Below, one piece after another: positions 42,597-49,890 of a DNA stretch of 64,000 nt (its first letter is position 1; each line of letters starts with the position of its first letter). The stretch covers positions 1-64,000 of the forward strand of contig CAJUBP010000016.1 in assembly GCA_910584585.1 (NCBI GenBank). The letters are read 5' to 3'. Below the pieces are notes generated by a model. It was not told the origin of the DNA. It worked only from the letters and a program-made list of their open reading frames with translations, and ran no database searches. Both the position numbers and the translations under genes were made by a program. This stretch comes from an uncultured Lachnospiraceae bacterium (GTDB lineage Bacteria; Bacillota; Clostridia; Lachnospirales; Lachnospiraceae).

Positions 42597-42622
42597 AAAG
42601 AAAAAACAAGGAGGAAAACATT

Positions 42623-44377
42623 ATGGCAATGGTAGTACAACACAACTTAACAGCAATGAATTCTAACAGGATGCTGGGAATCACCACGGGGCAGCAGGCA
42701 AAATCTTCAGAGAAACTTTCTTCAGGGTACAGAATTAACAGGGCAGCGGATGATGCAGCAGGACTGACAATTTCTGAAAAAATGAGAAAGCAGATGAGGG
42801 GATTGGATCGCGCTTCCACCAATGCTCAGGATGGAATTTCCTGTGTACAGACAGCAGAGGGCGCATTAACAGAGGTTCATGCAATGTTGCAGCGTATGAA
42901 CGAATTGGCAGTACAGTCTGCAAATGGTACGAATTCAGAAGCAGACCGCAAAGCAATCCAGGATGAAATCGATCAGCTGGTGACGGAAATTGATCGTGTA
43001 TCCGAAACAACAAAGTTTAATGAGACATATTTATTAAAAGGTGGGGAAGGAAGCAAGACGGAGACCAAGGAGACTGTGAATCCGGCTTATAAGGACACTA
43101 TCAGTACTGAAAAGACATTAAAATTTAATGCAGCTGGAACAACTCTTTATGCAACCAAGGATGGCGTAAGTGAGGCTATTACGGATGCAAATTTTAATGA
43201 TATTTTTGAGATTGGAACAGTGACAAGTGTAGTGACCCAGGATGCTGCTGATAAAGTGGCGGCAGGAGATTATACGATTGTCGATGTAGCCAAGACTGAT
43301 GCAGATGGTTTTTTGGGTACGCATACGATTGCAAATGACAAAGTTGAGGAAGATATCACTTATACATGGGATAGTACAAATAGCGTATTTACAAATAATC
43401 TGAATGCTGATACGATAACCAAAGCTGAGCTTGAGACAAAATTAGGTCTGAATGCTGGTGATATTACTGCAAATGCTGCTATGGACGGTAAGACTTTTTC
43501 GCTTAAAGCTGCGACCCTGACCAAAACAGGCGACTATTATGCAGAAAACGGAACAGAAGCGTTGACGGATATGGATATCATCAAAGCGGTAGCCAACGGT
43601 GATGATTTATATACTAAGGCTGCTACCACAGAAGAAACCGAAGGCGCAAAAGTGATGGATGGATATCAGATCTATAAGGTAGCTCCGGATGAAACAACAG
43701 ATTTTGGTGCACAGTTAAATGATAAGTTGGCAACAGAAGCAGATATTGCAGGAATTTATACAGTAGAATCTGACTTACTGCAGGATGCAGGAGGAAATGC
43801 CGTTTCTCCGGATAAGTTAGCTGATTATTTTGAAAAAGATGGTAAATATAAAGGCGGTTTGTATAAAGATGATGGAGCAGGAAATCTGCTTGAAGTCGGG
43901 GCAGAGCAGATTGATGATTATGTAGATTCAAATCGTGAGACAGTAGAAGTGACAACGCGCAACGCATTAGAGTTAAATCTCCATGTAGGTGCAGATTCAG
44001 AAGATACGAACAAAATTAAACTGACGATTAAATCTATGGATGCAACAACATTGGGATTGAAAGAGAATGGTAAGGCTATTGATCTTTCAACAGAAGAAAC
44101 TGCAACCAATGCTATTGATACGATTTCTAATGCTATTGCGGAAGTGTCGGCTCAACGGTCTGCCCTTGGTGCAATCCAGAACAGATTAGAGCATACGATT
44201 GCTAATCTGGACAATGTTGTTGAAAATACCACAGCGGCAGAATCCAGAATTCGTGATACAGATATGGCAGAAGAAATGGTAGAATACTCCAAGAACAACA
44301 TTCTGGCACAGGCCGGACAGTCTATGCTGGCACAGGCTAACCAGTCTACCCAGGGAGTGCTTTCCTTATTGGGATAA
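42623..44377 (+). CDS. fliC: Flagellin
   Basis: Filament subunit, exported by the flagellar type III system. The N-terminal D0/D1 (NLTAMNSNRMLG, SSGYRINRAADDAAGLTISE) and the C-terminal D1/D0 (SALGAIQNRLEHTIANLDNV, ending in STQGVLSLLG) are typical. The middle ~300 residues are a variable, acidic, Thr/Ala-rich domain with no Cys. 584 residues. The start at 42623 follows AAGGAGGA; the longer frame from 42563 would run across the sigma-28 promoter. No other flagellar gene is in the window. Expression is probably sigma-28 driven and CsrA repressed. Confidence 0.95.
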   Translation: MAMVVQHNLTAMNSNRMLGITTGQQAKSSEKLSSGYRINRAADDAAGLTISEKMRKQMRGLDRASTNAQDGISCVQTAEGALTEVHAMLQRMNELAVQSANGTNSEADRKAIQDEIDQLVTEIDRVSETTKFNETYLLKGGEGSKTETKETVNPAYKDTISTEKTLKFNAAGTTLYATKDGVSEAITDANFNDIFEIGTVTSVVTQDAADKVAAGDYTIVDVAKTDADGFLGTHTIANDKVEEDITYTWDSTNSVFTNNLNADTITKAELETKLGLNAGDITANAAMDGKTFSLKAATLTKTGDYYAENGTEALTDMDIIKAVANGDDLYTKAATTEETEGAKVMDGYQIYKVAPDETTDFGAQLNDKLATEADIAGIYTVESDLLQDAGGNAVSPDKLADYFEKDGKYKGGLYKDDGAGNLLEVGAEQIDDYVDSNRETVEVTTRNALELNLHVGADSEDTNKIKLTIKSMDATTLGLKENGKAIDLSTEETATNAIDTISNAIAEVSAQRSALGAIQNRLEHTIANLDNVVENTTAAESRIRDTDMAEEMVEYSKNNILAQAGQSMLAQANQSTQGVLSLLG

Positions 44378-44415
44378 TAAAAAAATAGCCTGATTTCGTT
44401 AAAAGATAATCAGAG

Positions 44416-44456
44416 AGCCGGAAAACCGCAGGAACTGTAGGTTTTCCGGCTTTCTG
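44416..44456 (+). terminator. Terminator of the flagellin gene
   Basis: AGCCGGAAAACC and GGTTTTCCGGCT form a 12-bp perfect stem with a 12-nt loop followed by TTCTG. Confidence 0.8.
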
Positions 44457-44550
44457 CCATGTAAGGAACTGTTCAGAATATATACTATGAATATATACTA
44501 TGAAAATCTTCTATTTTTAAAAAGTTTTCCTATTATAACCGTAAAACTTA

Positions 44551-44579
44551 TTGAATAATTATAAAAATCCTAGTATACT
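44551..44579 (+). promoter_or_regulatory. Promoter of the DUF4143 ATPase gene
   Basis: TTGAAT, 17-bp spacer, TATACT, 23 bases before the ATG. A direct repeat of GAATATATACTATG lies a little upstream (44476-44503). Confidence 0.55.
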
Positions 44580-44602
44580 TCATATTATATGGAGGTGCTG
44601 AA

Positions 44603-45814
44603 ATGATTTACAGACCCATGTATGTTGAGAAAATTATGGCATATACCGACATGCCCTTTGTCAAAATTCTTACCGGCATCCGCCGCTGCGGAAAATCAAC
44701 CATATTGAAAATGATAATGGAACGTCTGCGGGAAGAACGGGGTATAGCGGAAGAACAGATCGTCAGCTATCGTTTTGATTCCATGGAATATGAAGGCATG
44801 ACGGCAAAACAGATGTATACAGAATTAAAAAGCAGGCTTGTCCCAAAGGGAACAACTTATATTTTCCTGGATGAGATGCAGGAAATTGATGGATGGGAAA
44901 AGGTTGTCAATTCTTTGGCGTCAGATTATGACGTTGATATCTATGTGACAGGTTCCAACTCCAGAATGATGTCCTCAGAGATTTCCACATATTTGACGGG
45001 AAGATATGTGGCCTTTCGAATTTATACGTTATCCTTTGCTGAGTATCTCATTTTTAAAAAGCAGTACGCCCCCTTGAAAGAAGAGCGGGCGGAACTTGCG
45101 GAATATGTCCGTTTTGGCGGTTTTCCGGCTGTGCATCTGCGGAATTACAGTCAGGATGAAGTGTATACTATTGTACGCGACATTTACCATTCCACGGTTT
45201 TTTCAGATATTGTGAGACGGAACCAAATACGTAAAGTGGATCAATTGGAGCGAGTGGTAAAATACGCTTTTAATAATGTGGGAAATACATTTTCGGCGAA
45301 AGCTATTTCTAATTATCTGAAATCTGAGCAAAGATCCCTGGATTCAGAAACGGTGTACAATTATTTAGATAAACTGGAAAAGGCATATTTACTGCACCGC
45401 TGCTCCCGTTATGATTTGCAGGGAAAAGAACTTCTTAAGACCCAGGAAAAGTTTTATCTGGCGGATACATCCCTTCGTTACAGTGTTCTGGGATATCAGG
45501 ATGATTCAGCAGCGTCAAGCCTTGAAAATGTAGTTTATCTGGAATTGTGCCGCCGGGGATACACTGTTTTTGTGGGAAAAACAGGACAGGGAGAAGTTGA
45601 TTTTGTCGCTGTTCGTCAGAATGAAAAGATTTATGTTCAGGTTACATTAAAGATAGATTCGGAAAAAACCGAAAAGCGGGAATACGAGCGGCTGCTGGAA
45701 ATCCGGGACAATTATCCGAAATATGTACTGCGTACAGATGAATTTGCCGGAGGTAATTATGAGGGAATTCAAACCATGCACGCAGCAGATTTTTTGTTAA
45801 GCGCTGATTTCTGA
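44603..45814 (+). CDS. AAA_14 / DUF4143 ATPase
   Basis: P-loop ATPase with Walker A TGIRRCGKSTILK at residues ~24-36 and Walker B TYIFLDEMQEIDGWEK, sensor VTGSNSRMMSSE, then a C-terminal DUF4143 nuclease-like domain (SLENVVYLELCRRGYTVFVG, GEVDFVAV). 403 residues is usual. Such single-gene ATPases are widespread and variable in Firmicutes, and their role is unknown, though a link to mobile or defence functions has often been suggested. No partner gene is evident. Confidence 0.9.
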   Translation: MIYRPMYVEKIMAYTDMPFVKILTGIRRCGKSTILKMIMERLREERGIAEEQIVSYRFDSMEYEGMTAKQMYTELKSRLVPKGTTYIFLDEMQEIDGWEKVVNSLASDYDVDIYVTGSNSRMMSSEISTYLTGRYVAFRIYTLSFAEYLIFKKQYAPLKEERAELAEYVRFGGFPAVHLRNYSQDEVYTIVRDIYHSTVFSDIVRRNQIRKVDQLERVVKYAFNNVGNTFSAKAISNYLKSEQRSLDSETVYNYLDKLEKAYLLHRCSRYDLQGKELLKTQEKFYLADTSLRYSVLGYQDDSAASSLENVVYLELCRRGYTVFVGKTGQGEVDFVAVRQNEKIYVQVTLKIDSEKTEKREYERLLEIRDNYPKYVLRTDEFAGGNYEGIQTMHAADFLLSADF

Positions 45815-45829
45815 TTTTTAGGACAGAGC

Positions 45830-45856
45830 ATATTTCCCCCTTTTCAGGCATATAGT
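45830..45856 (+). promoter_or_regulatory. Sigma-E-like promoter of spoIID
   Basis: ATA (45830-45832), 16 bases, then CATATAGT (45849-45856), against the sigma-E pattern ATA-N16-CATACANT (one mismatch in the -10). spoIID belongs to the sigma-E regulon in Bacillus. Confidence 0.6.
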
Positions 45857-45876
45857 CTGAGAAGGGGGGTGTTTTT

Positions 45877-47049
45877 TTGAAAGAAAAAATAAAAACATGC
45901 CTGGCTCTGTGCATTCTTGTGGTTACCGTGCCCTATGTGGTTACCTTGGCGTTTCAGGGAGGGGAGGTGGGCGCAGAGACAGAGATAATCCAGAAGGCAT
46001 TGGAAGAACAGGCGGATGCCCAGGAAAAATCCGCTGAGCAGAACGAAAGGGAATCCCAGGAGGAATCCGTCGAACAGAACGAAAGGGAATCTCAGGAGGA
46101 ATCCGCCGAACAGAACGAAAGGGAATCTCAGGAGGAATCCGCTGAGCAGAACGAAAGGGAATCCCAGGAGGAATCCGCCGAACAGAAAGAAGCGGAATCC
46201 CAGGAGGAATCCGCCGAACAGAAAGAATCGAGTGCGCAGATAGATTCCGATGAAAAGGCAGATTCCAACTCCCAGAAACCAGATACAGAACTGGATGTGG
46301 AAAACTATCTCACCGGTATTCTGGCAAAACAGATTCCCCTGGATTATCAGGAAGAGGCAATTAAGGCCCAGGCGGTGATTGCCAGAACCTCATTGACCCT
46401 GGCATTGGAAACAGAAGAGAAGAAGCTGCCGGACTCCATGACCAGAGAGGAAATGCTGAAATTGTGGGGCCAGGAGGGATTCGAGAAAAATTTTCAGAAA
46501 TTGGAGGAAGCGGCAAAATCTACAAAAGGAGAAATTCTGCTTTATGACGGCAAACCTATTCAGCCTGCGTTTCACGCTGTCAGCGCAGGAAAGACCAGAA
46601 GCGCCAAAGAGGCTTTGCAGCGGGAGGACGAGCCCTATCTGGCCGGCGCGGACAGTGAGATGGATATTCCCTCTCCTGATTTTTTGAAGGTTATTTTTCT
46701 GGAACAAAAAGAATTTGCAGACAAAATAAAAGAACTCTGCCCCGAAGTTTCAGAAGAAAACATTCTGGAGTCTGTGACCGTATCCAAACGGGATTCGGCG
46801 GATTACGCAGTCCAGGTAAACATCGGGGAAAAAACGGTGACGGGAGAGGAATTCCGAAACTGCCTGAATCTGAATTCCGCCTGTTTTTATCTGAAAGAAG
46901 TGGAAGGTAAGGTGCGCATTGTCACAAGAGGGCTGGGGCATGGCCTGGGCCTCAGTCAGTACGGAGCCAATGAACTGGCCAAAGAGGGGAAATCCTATCA
47001 AGAGATCCTGCAGTATTATTATAAAGACAGTTCCATTGAAAAAAGATAG
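45877..47049 (+). CDS. spoIID: Stage II sporulation protein D (peptidoglycan lytic transglycosylase)
   Basis: Cleaves septal peptidoglycan so the mother-cell membrane can engulf the forespore. A membrane anchor (residues ~6-25) is followed by five tandem 12-residue EQNERESQEESA units (bases 46036-46227). The SpoIID domain follows (LDVENYLTGILAKQIPLDYQ, IKAQAVIARTSL with the Glu/Arg region, and GLGHGLGLSQYGANELA near the C-terminus). The start is TTG at 45877, five bases after the strong AGGGGGG site. The repeat linker is not a usual SpoIID feature. It stands directly upstream of spoIIQ. Confidence 0.9.
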   Translation: MKEKIKTCLALCILVVTVPYVVTLAFQGGEVGAETEIIQKALEEQADAQEKSAEQNERESQEESVEQNERESQEESAEQNERESQEESAEQNERESQEESAEQKEAESQEESAEQKESSAQIDSDEKADSNSQKPDTELDVENYLTGILAKQIPLDYQEEAIKAQAVIARTSLTLALETEEKKLPDSMTREEMLKLWGQEGFEKNFQKLEEAAKSTKGEILLYDGKPIQPAFHAVSAGKTRSAKEALQREDEPYLAGADSEMDIPSPDFLKVIFLEQKEFADKIKELCPEVSEENILESVTVSKRDSADYAVQVNIGEKTVTGEEFRNCLNLNSACFYLKEVEGKVRIVTRGLGHGLGLSQYGANELAKEGKSYQEILQYYYKDSSIEKR

Positions 47050-47078
47050 AAGCCTATAAAAAATTTATTTTTTATTCT

Positions 47079-47107
47079 GAATAATCCTTGTTTTTCCGGC
47101 AAGAATA
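47079..47107 (+). promoter_or_regulatory. Sigma-F-like promoter of spoIIQ
   Basis: GAATA (47079-47083), 14 bases, then GGCAAGAATA (47098-47107), which fits the sigma-F -10 pattern GGNRANANTW. The -35 differs by one base from GYATA. spoIIQ is forespore-transcribed by sigma-F in Bacillus. Confidence 0.55.
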
Positions 47108-47143
47108 AGAAGGAAAAAACAAACAGAAATGGAAGGTGACAGG

Positions 47144-47935
47144 ATGAGAAATAAAAAATTTGCGGCATTTTTCAATCGGAAGTCCTATCTTGTGGCTGCG
47201 GTGATTATGGTAGTGGCGGCATTCGGAATGCTGGGACTGTATTATGCCGGACAGGAACGGGAACAGGAAGAACAGCTGGCGAAAGAGCGTCAGCAGCAAG
47301 TGCAGCAGGCCAGAGAAGAAGACGCGGCAAGAGAGCAGGCGTCTCTGGAGAAAGCAAGGGCTCAGGCAGCGGCAGAAGCCAAAGCCCGGCTCAAAGAACA
47401 GGAAAAAGAGGAAGAAGAGACAGAAGAAGTGTCCGGAATTATTGAGCCGGTGGAAGATGATTTTATGGATGAGCCGGAAGTGGTGGCGGAAACCAGCGTT
47501 CCCGTGCAGCCGGAACTTCATTTTGACGCGGCAGCGGATTTAAGCTGGCCGCTGCAGGGAAATGTTATTTTAAATTACAACATGGATCAGACCGTGTATT
47601 TTGCAACGTTGGATCAGTACAAATATAATCCGGCGGTGATTCTGCAGGCGGCAGTCAATACCCCCGTAAACGCAGTGGCTTCCGGGGAAGTGGTTTCCAT
47701 TGAGACCAGCGAGGAAACAGGGCTTACCATGACGGTGGATATGGGAGACGGGTACAGCGCGCGTTATGGACAGCTGAAAGAAGTTCCCAAAAATCAAGGC
47801 GATTATGTAGACAGCGGAGAAATTATCGGCTATGTCAGCGAACCGACGAAATATTACTCTGTGGAAGGATCGAACCTTTATTTTCAGCTGCTGAAAGACG
47901 ATCAGCCGGTGAACCCTATGGAATACCTAGAGTAA
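47144..47935 (+). CDS. spoIIQ: SpoIIQ-like protein with degenerate LytM (M23) domain
   Basis: Forespore membrane protein that forms the engulfment channel with SpoIIIAH. A membrane span (residues ~12-33) is followed by a coiled coil of EQEEQLAKERQQQVQQAR type and an LytM domain (TPVNAVASGEVVSIE, MGDGYSARYGQLKE, SGEIIGYVSEPT). The zinc ligands of active M23 enzymes are missing: YGQL replaces YAHL, and SNLYFQLL replaces HLHFE. It is therefore probably structural. The start at 47144 follows GGAAGGTG; 47129 in frame is less suitable. Position next to spoIID supports the call. Confidence 0.85.
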   Translation: MRNKKFAAFFNRKSYLVAAVIMVVAAFGMLGLYYAGQEREQEEQLAKERQQQVQQAREEDAAREQASLEKARAQAAAEAKARLKEQEKEEEETEEVSGIIEPVEDDFMDEPEVVAETSVPVQPELHFDAAADLSWPLQGNVILNYNMDQTVYFATLDQYKYNPAVILQAAVNTPVNAVASGEVVSIETSEETGLTMTVDMGDGYSARYGQLKEVPKNQGDYVDSGEIIGYVSEPTKYYSVEGSNLYFQLLKDDQPVNPMEYLE

Positions 47936-47949
47936 GCGTTAAGGCAAGG

Positions 47950-48003
47950 AACTTCCGCAAAATAAAATGCGCAAATTACGCAGAATTTTATTTTGCGGAA
48001 GTT
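47950..48003 (+). terminator. 19-bp perfect hairpin after spoIIQ
   Basis: AACTTCCGCAAAATAAAAT and ATTTTATTTTGCGGAAGTT pair perfectly around a 16-nt loop that itself holds GCG...CGC. Only CTTAAAT follows, so it is a weak classical terminator, but it is strong as a transcript end or a processing site. Confidence 0.6.
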
Positions 48004-48202
48004 CTTAAATATCCGAAGGCAAAAAGTTCACGGTAGCAGCAGCCCTTATCAGAAAGGAGGCGCGTACTTTGACAACTGGAATTTTGGAAAAATAACTTGA
48101 ATTTTATAAGCATTATATGTGAAAATAAGGAGAATGGCAATCATTTTGTATTTAAAATGATAGACAGGCACAGTTTCCGGTATTTTTCATATGATAGGGT
48201 AT

Positions 48203-48345
48203 AAGCAAAAAAAGTCCGCAGCACCGGCCCTCCTACCAGTTTTGGAATCATTTTAACTTATCCCCTATTTGGAAAAATACCAGTTTTACCGTGCTGCTTT
48301 TGCATACAGGAGACTGCTTGCAGTCTCTGTACATATACCCGTGGG
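48203..48345. other. Structured AT-rich intergenic region, no gene
   Basis: The ~430 bp between 48010 and 48440 holds no credible ORF. GCAGCAC (near 48220) pairs with GTGCTGC (near 48291). ACCAGTTTT occurs twice inside. On the minus strand the outer stem is followed by GGACTTTTTTT, like a terminator. A second hairpin, TACAGGAGACTGC / GCAGTCTCTGTA, lies at about 48304-48332. No known riboswitch is recognised. Confidence 0.4.
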
Positions 48346-48439
48346 CGAAACGATTTGCCGGCAGATTCCGGTATTTTTAAGATAAGCAGCAAATCATTTT
48401 GCATATAAGTATGTCTGCGGATATAACAGGGGGCAATCG

Positions 48440-48712
48440 ATGAAAGAGAAACAGAATATTACCTACATACTCCGGTGCAGTGACGGTACACTGTACACAG
48501 GGTGGACCAACCAGTTGGACAAACGGTTGAATGACCACAATGAAGGCCGGGGAGCGAAATATACCAGGGGCCGCAGGCCTGTGGAACTGGCATACCAGGA
48601 AATGTATGATACGAAACAGGAGGCCATGCAGCGGGAAGCCCGGATTAAGAAAATGACCAGGAAAGAAAAAGAGAAGCTGATAGAAGCATATCAAAGGGAG
48701 AATGGGAAATAA
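48440..48712 (+). CDS. GIY-YIG nuclease-like protein (UPF0213 / YhbQ type)
   Basis: 90 residues. The GIY-YIG core appears as TYILRCSDGTLYTGWTNQLDKRL with the YIL / YTG pair, and RIKKMTRKEKEKLIEAYQ completes the small domain. GGGGGCAATCG precedes the ATG. Single-domain members of this family are widespread and may act in DNA repair; the cellular role is not settled. Confidence 0.9.
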   Translation: MKEKQNITYILRCSDGTLYTGWTNQLDKRLNDHNEGRGAKYTRGRRPVELAYQEMYDTKQEAMQREARIKKMTRKEKEKLIEAYQRENGK

Positions 48713-48725
48713 TTGTTCTGTTTCG

Positions 48726-48796
48726 GCGTTTTGCCTGCAGTCAAATGCAAAACGCTCCAATCATATGCGGAAAACATCAGCATATGATTGGAGCGT
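48726..48796 (+). terminator. Two overlapping, mutually exclusive hairpins
   Basis: GCGTTTTGC (48726-48734) pairs with GCAAAACGC (48747-48755). ACGCTCCAATCATATGC (48752-48768) pairs perfectly with 48780-48796. The two structures share four bases, so only one can form fully. No U-tract follows the second. They lie at the head of a 39-bp tandem repeat. Confidence 0.55.
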
Positions 48797-48940
48797 GTGA
48801 TATGCAAAAAACATCAGGGCATACGATTGAAGTGTGCGATATGCGGAAAACATCAGCATATGCGATTGAAGCGTGTGATATGCAAAAAACATCAGCGCAT
48901 ATCGTTGAAACATTTGATCAGCAAAAAAATATCAGTGCAT
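48765..48940 (+). repeat. 39-bp tandem repeat (minisatellite)
   Basis: ATGC(GG/AA)AAAACATCAG recurs at 48765, 48802, 48841 and 48880, with a degenerate fifth copy near 48919; the period is 39 except the first (37). Read in frame it would give 13-residue units like ACDMQKTSGHTIE, but no ribosome site is present and I do not call a gene. It fills the gap between the GIY-YIG gene and the end of the hemolysin III gene. Confidence 0.8.
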
Positions 48941-48966
48941 GGGCAGAAACTGCGCGAAAAAAAATT

Positions 48967-49632
48967 TTATAAAATAGGCATATTTGCAACAAAACAGTAC
49001 ATCATGATAAAATGACATACGCTGCCGCCCATCACAAACAGATGGAAGATTTCGTGGGAGCCGAAATTCTTATGTCTGGAATTGAATATCGGCAGCTTCA
49101 GTGCGTAGATAATGCCGCCCACCGTATAGATAATCCCTCCGGCTAACAGCCATCCGAAAGCCTGGGGCGAGAGGGAATTGATAATCTGCGTAAAAGCCAG
49201 AACGCATACCCACCCCATAGCAATATATAATAAGGAAGAAAACCATTTGGGACAGGTAATCCAGAAGGCTTTTACCAGAATTCCCGCAAGGGCAATGCCC
49301 CAAACCAGAGCCAGAAGGCTGTAACCGGTGCGCCCGCCCAGAACAATCACGCATACCGGGGTATAAGTGCCGGCAATCAGCACAAAAATCATCATGTGGT
49401 CAAGCTTTCTCAAGATCCGGTTGGTATGTTCTGACAAATCCAGCGCGTGATAAGTTGCGCTTGCGCCGTAAAGCAGAATCATGCTGGTAATAAAGACTGC
49501 CAGAGAAATAACGTGAACCTTATCCGGATTGGTAGAGGCCCGAATCAAAAGCGGCGTAGCGGAAAAAAGGGCCATCAGCATTCCGATAAAATGTGTAATA
49601 GAACTTCCGGGATCTTTTAATTTGAATTTCAT
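48967..49632 (-). CDS. Hemolysin III family / PAQR-like membrane protein
   Basis: Seven-span integral membrane protein. Family motifs: SSITHFIGMLMALFSATPLL, YGASATYHALDLS, ILRKLDHMMIFVLIAGTYTP and, near the end, FGSHEIFHLFVMGGSVCHF, which together hold the conserved His and Asp metal ligands. 221 residues from the ATG at 49632, chosen because GGAGGAG precedes it; the frame runs 23 codons further without support. YqfA/HlyIII proteins are widespread and of uncertain function in bacteria. Confidence 0.9.
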   Translation of the reverse strand: MKFKLKDPGSSITHFIGMLMALFSATPLLIRASTNPDKVHVISLAVFITSMILLYGASATYHALDLSEHTNRILRKLDHMMIFVLIAGTYTPVCVIVLGGRTGYSLLALVWGIALAGILVKAFWITCPKWFSSLLYIAMGWVCVLAFTQIINSLSPQAFGWLLAGGIIYTVGGIIYALKLPIFNSRHKNFGSHEIFHLFVMGGSVCHFIMMYCFVANMPIL

Positions 49633-49824
49633 GATAACATCTCCTCCTTTTTCGAAAAGGTTTTGGCGCTCATCCGTATTTTTCGTGAATGAACCTATCA
49701 ATATTATATGTAAAAGTAATAAAAATATGAATACGTAGTAATAAAAACTACATTGAACGTAAATAAATACTACACCTTGAAAGGGAGGATGTCAAGAGAA
49801 ATAGAGGAAGTTTGTGAAAATTGT

Positions 49825-49853
49825 TTGACATCCCGCTGTTTCTCTGTTATGAT
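49825..49853 (+). promoter_or_regulatory. Consensus sigma-A promoter of the DEAD-box helicase gene
   Basis: Exact TTGACA (49825-49830), 17 bases, then TATGAT (49848-49853). It lies inside the longer open frame upstream, which argues for the 49891 start. The remainder of the 258-bp gap is AT-rich with nothing recognised. Confidence 0.85.
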
Positions 49854-49890
49854 TAGCAACAGGTTTGCAACAGAAAGTGAAAGGAAATAT

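Noticed and set aside
44476..44503. Direct repeat GAATATATACTATG as a GntR operator like that at 34354
   Set aside because: It is a direct, not inverted, repeat and lacks the CTGTATATA core; there is no regulator nearby.
48745..48972. 75-codon plus-strand frame over the 39-bp repeats
   Set aside because: No ribosome site; the frame follows from a repeat length divisible by three, and it runs into the end of the opposite gene.
49753..49890. Upstream extension of the helicase reading frame
   Set aside because: A consensus sigma-A promoter at 49825-49853 lies inside it; the conserved protein begins at 49891.
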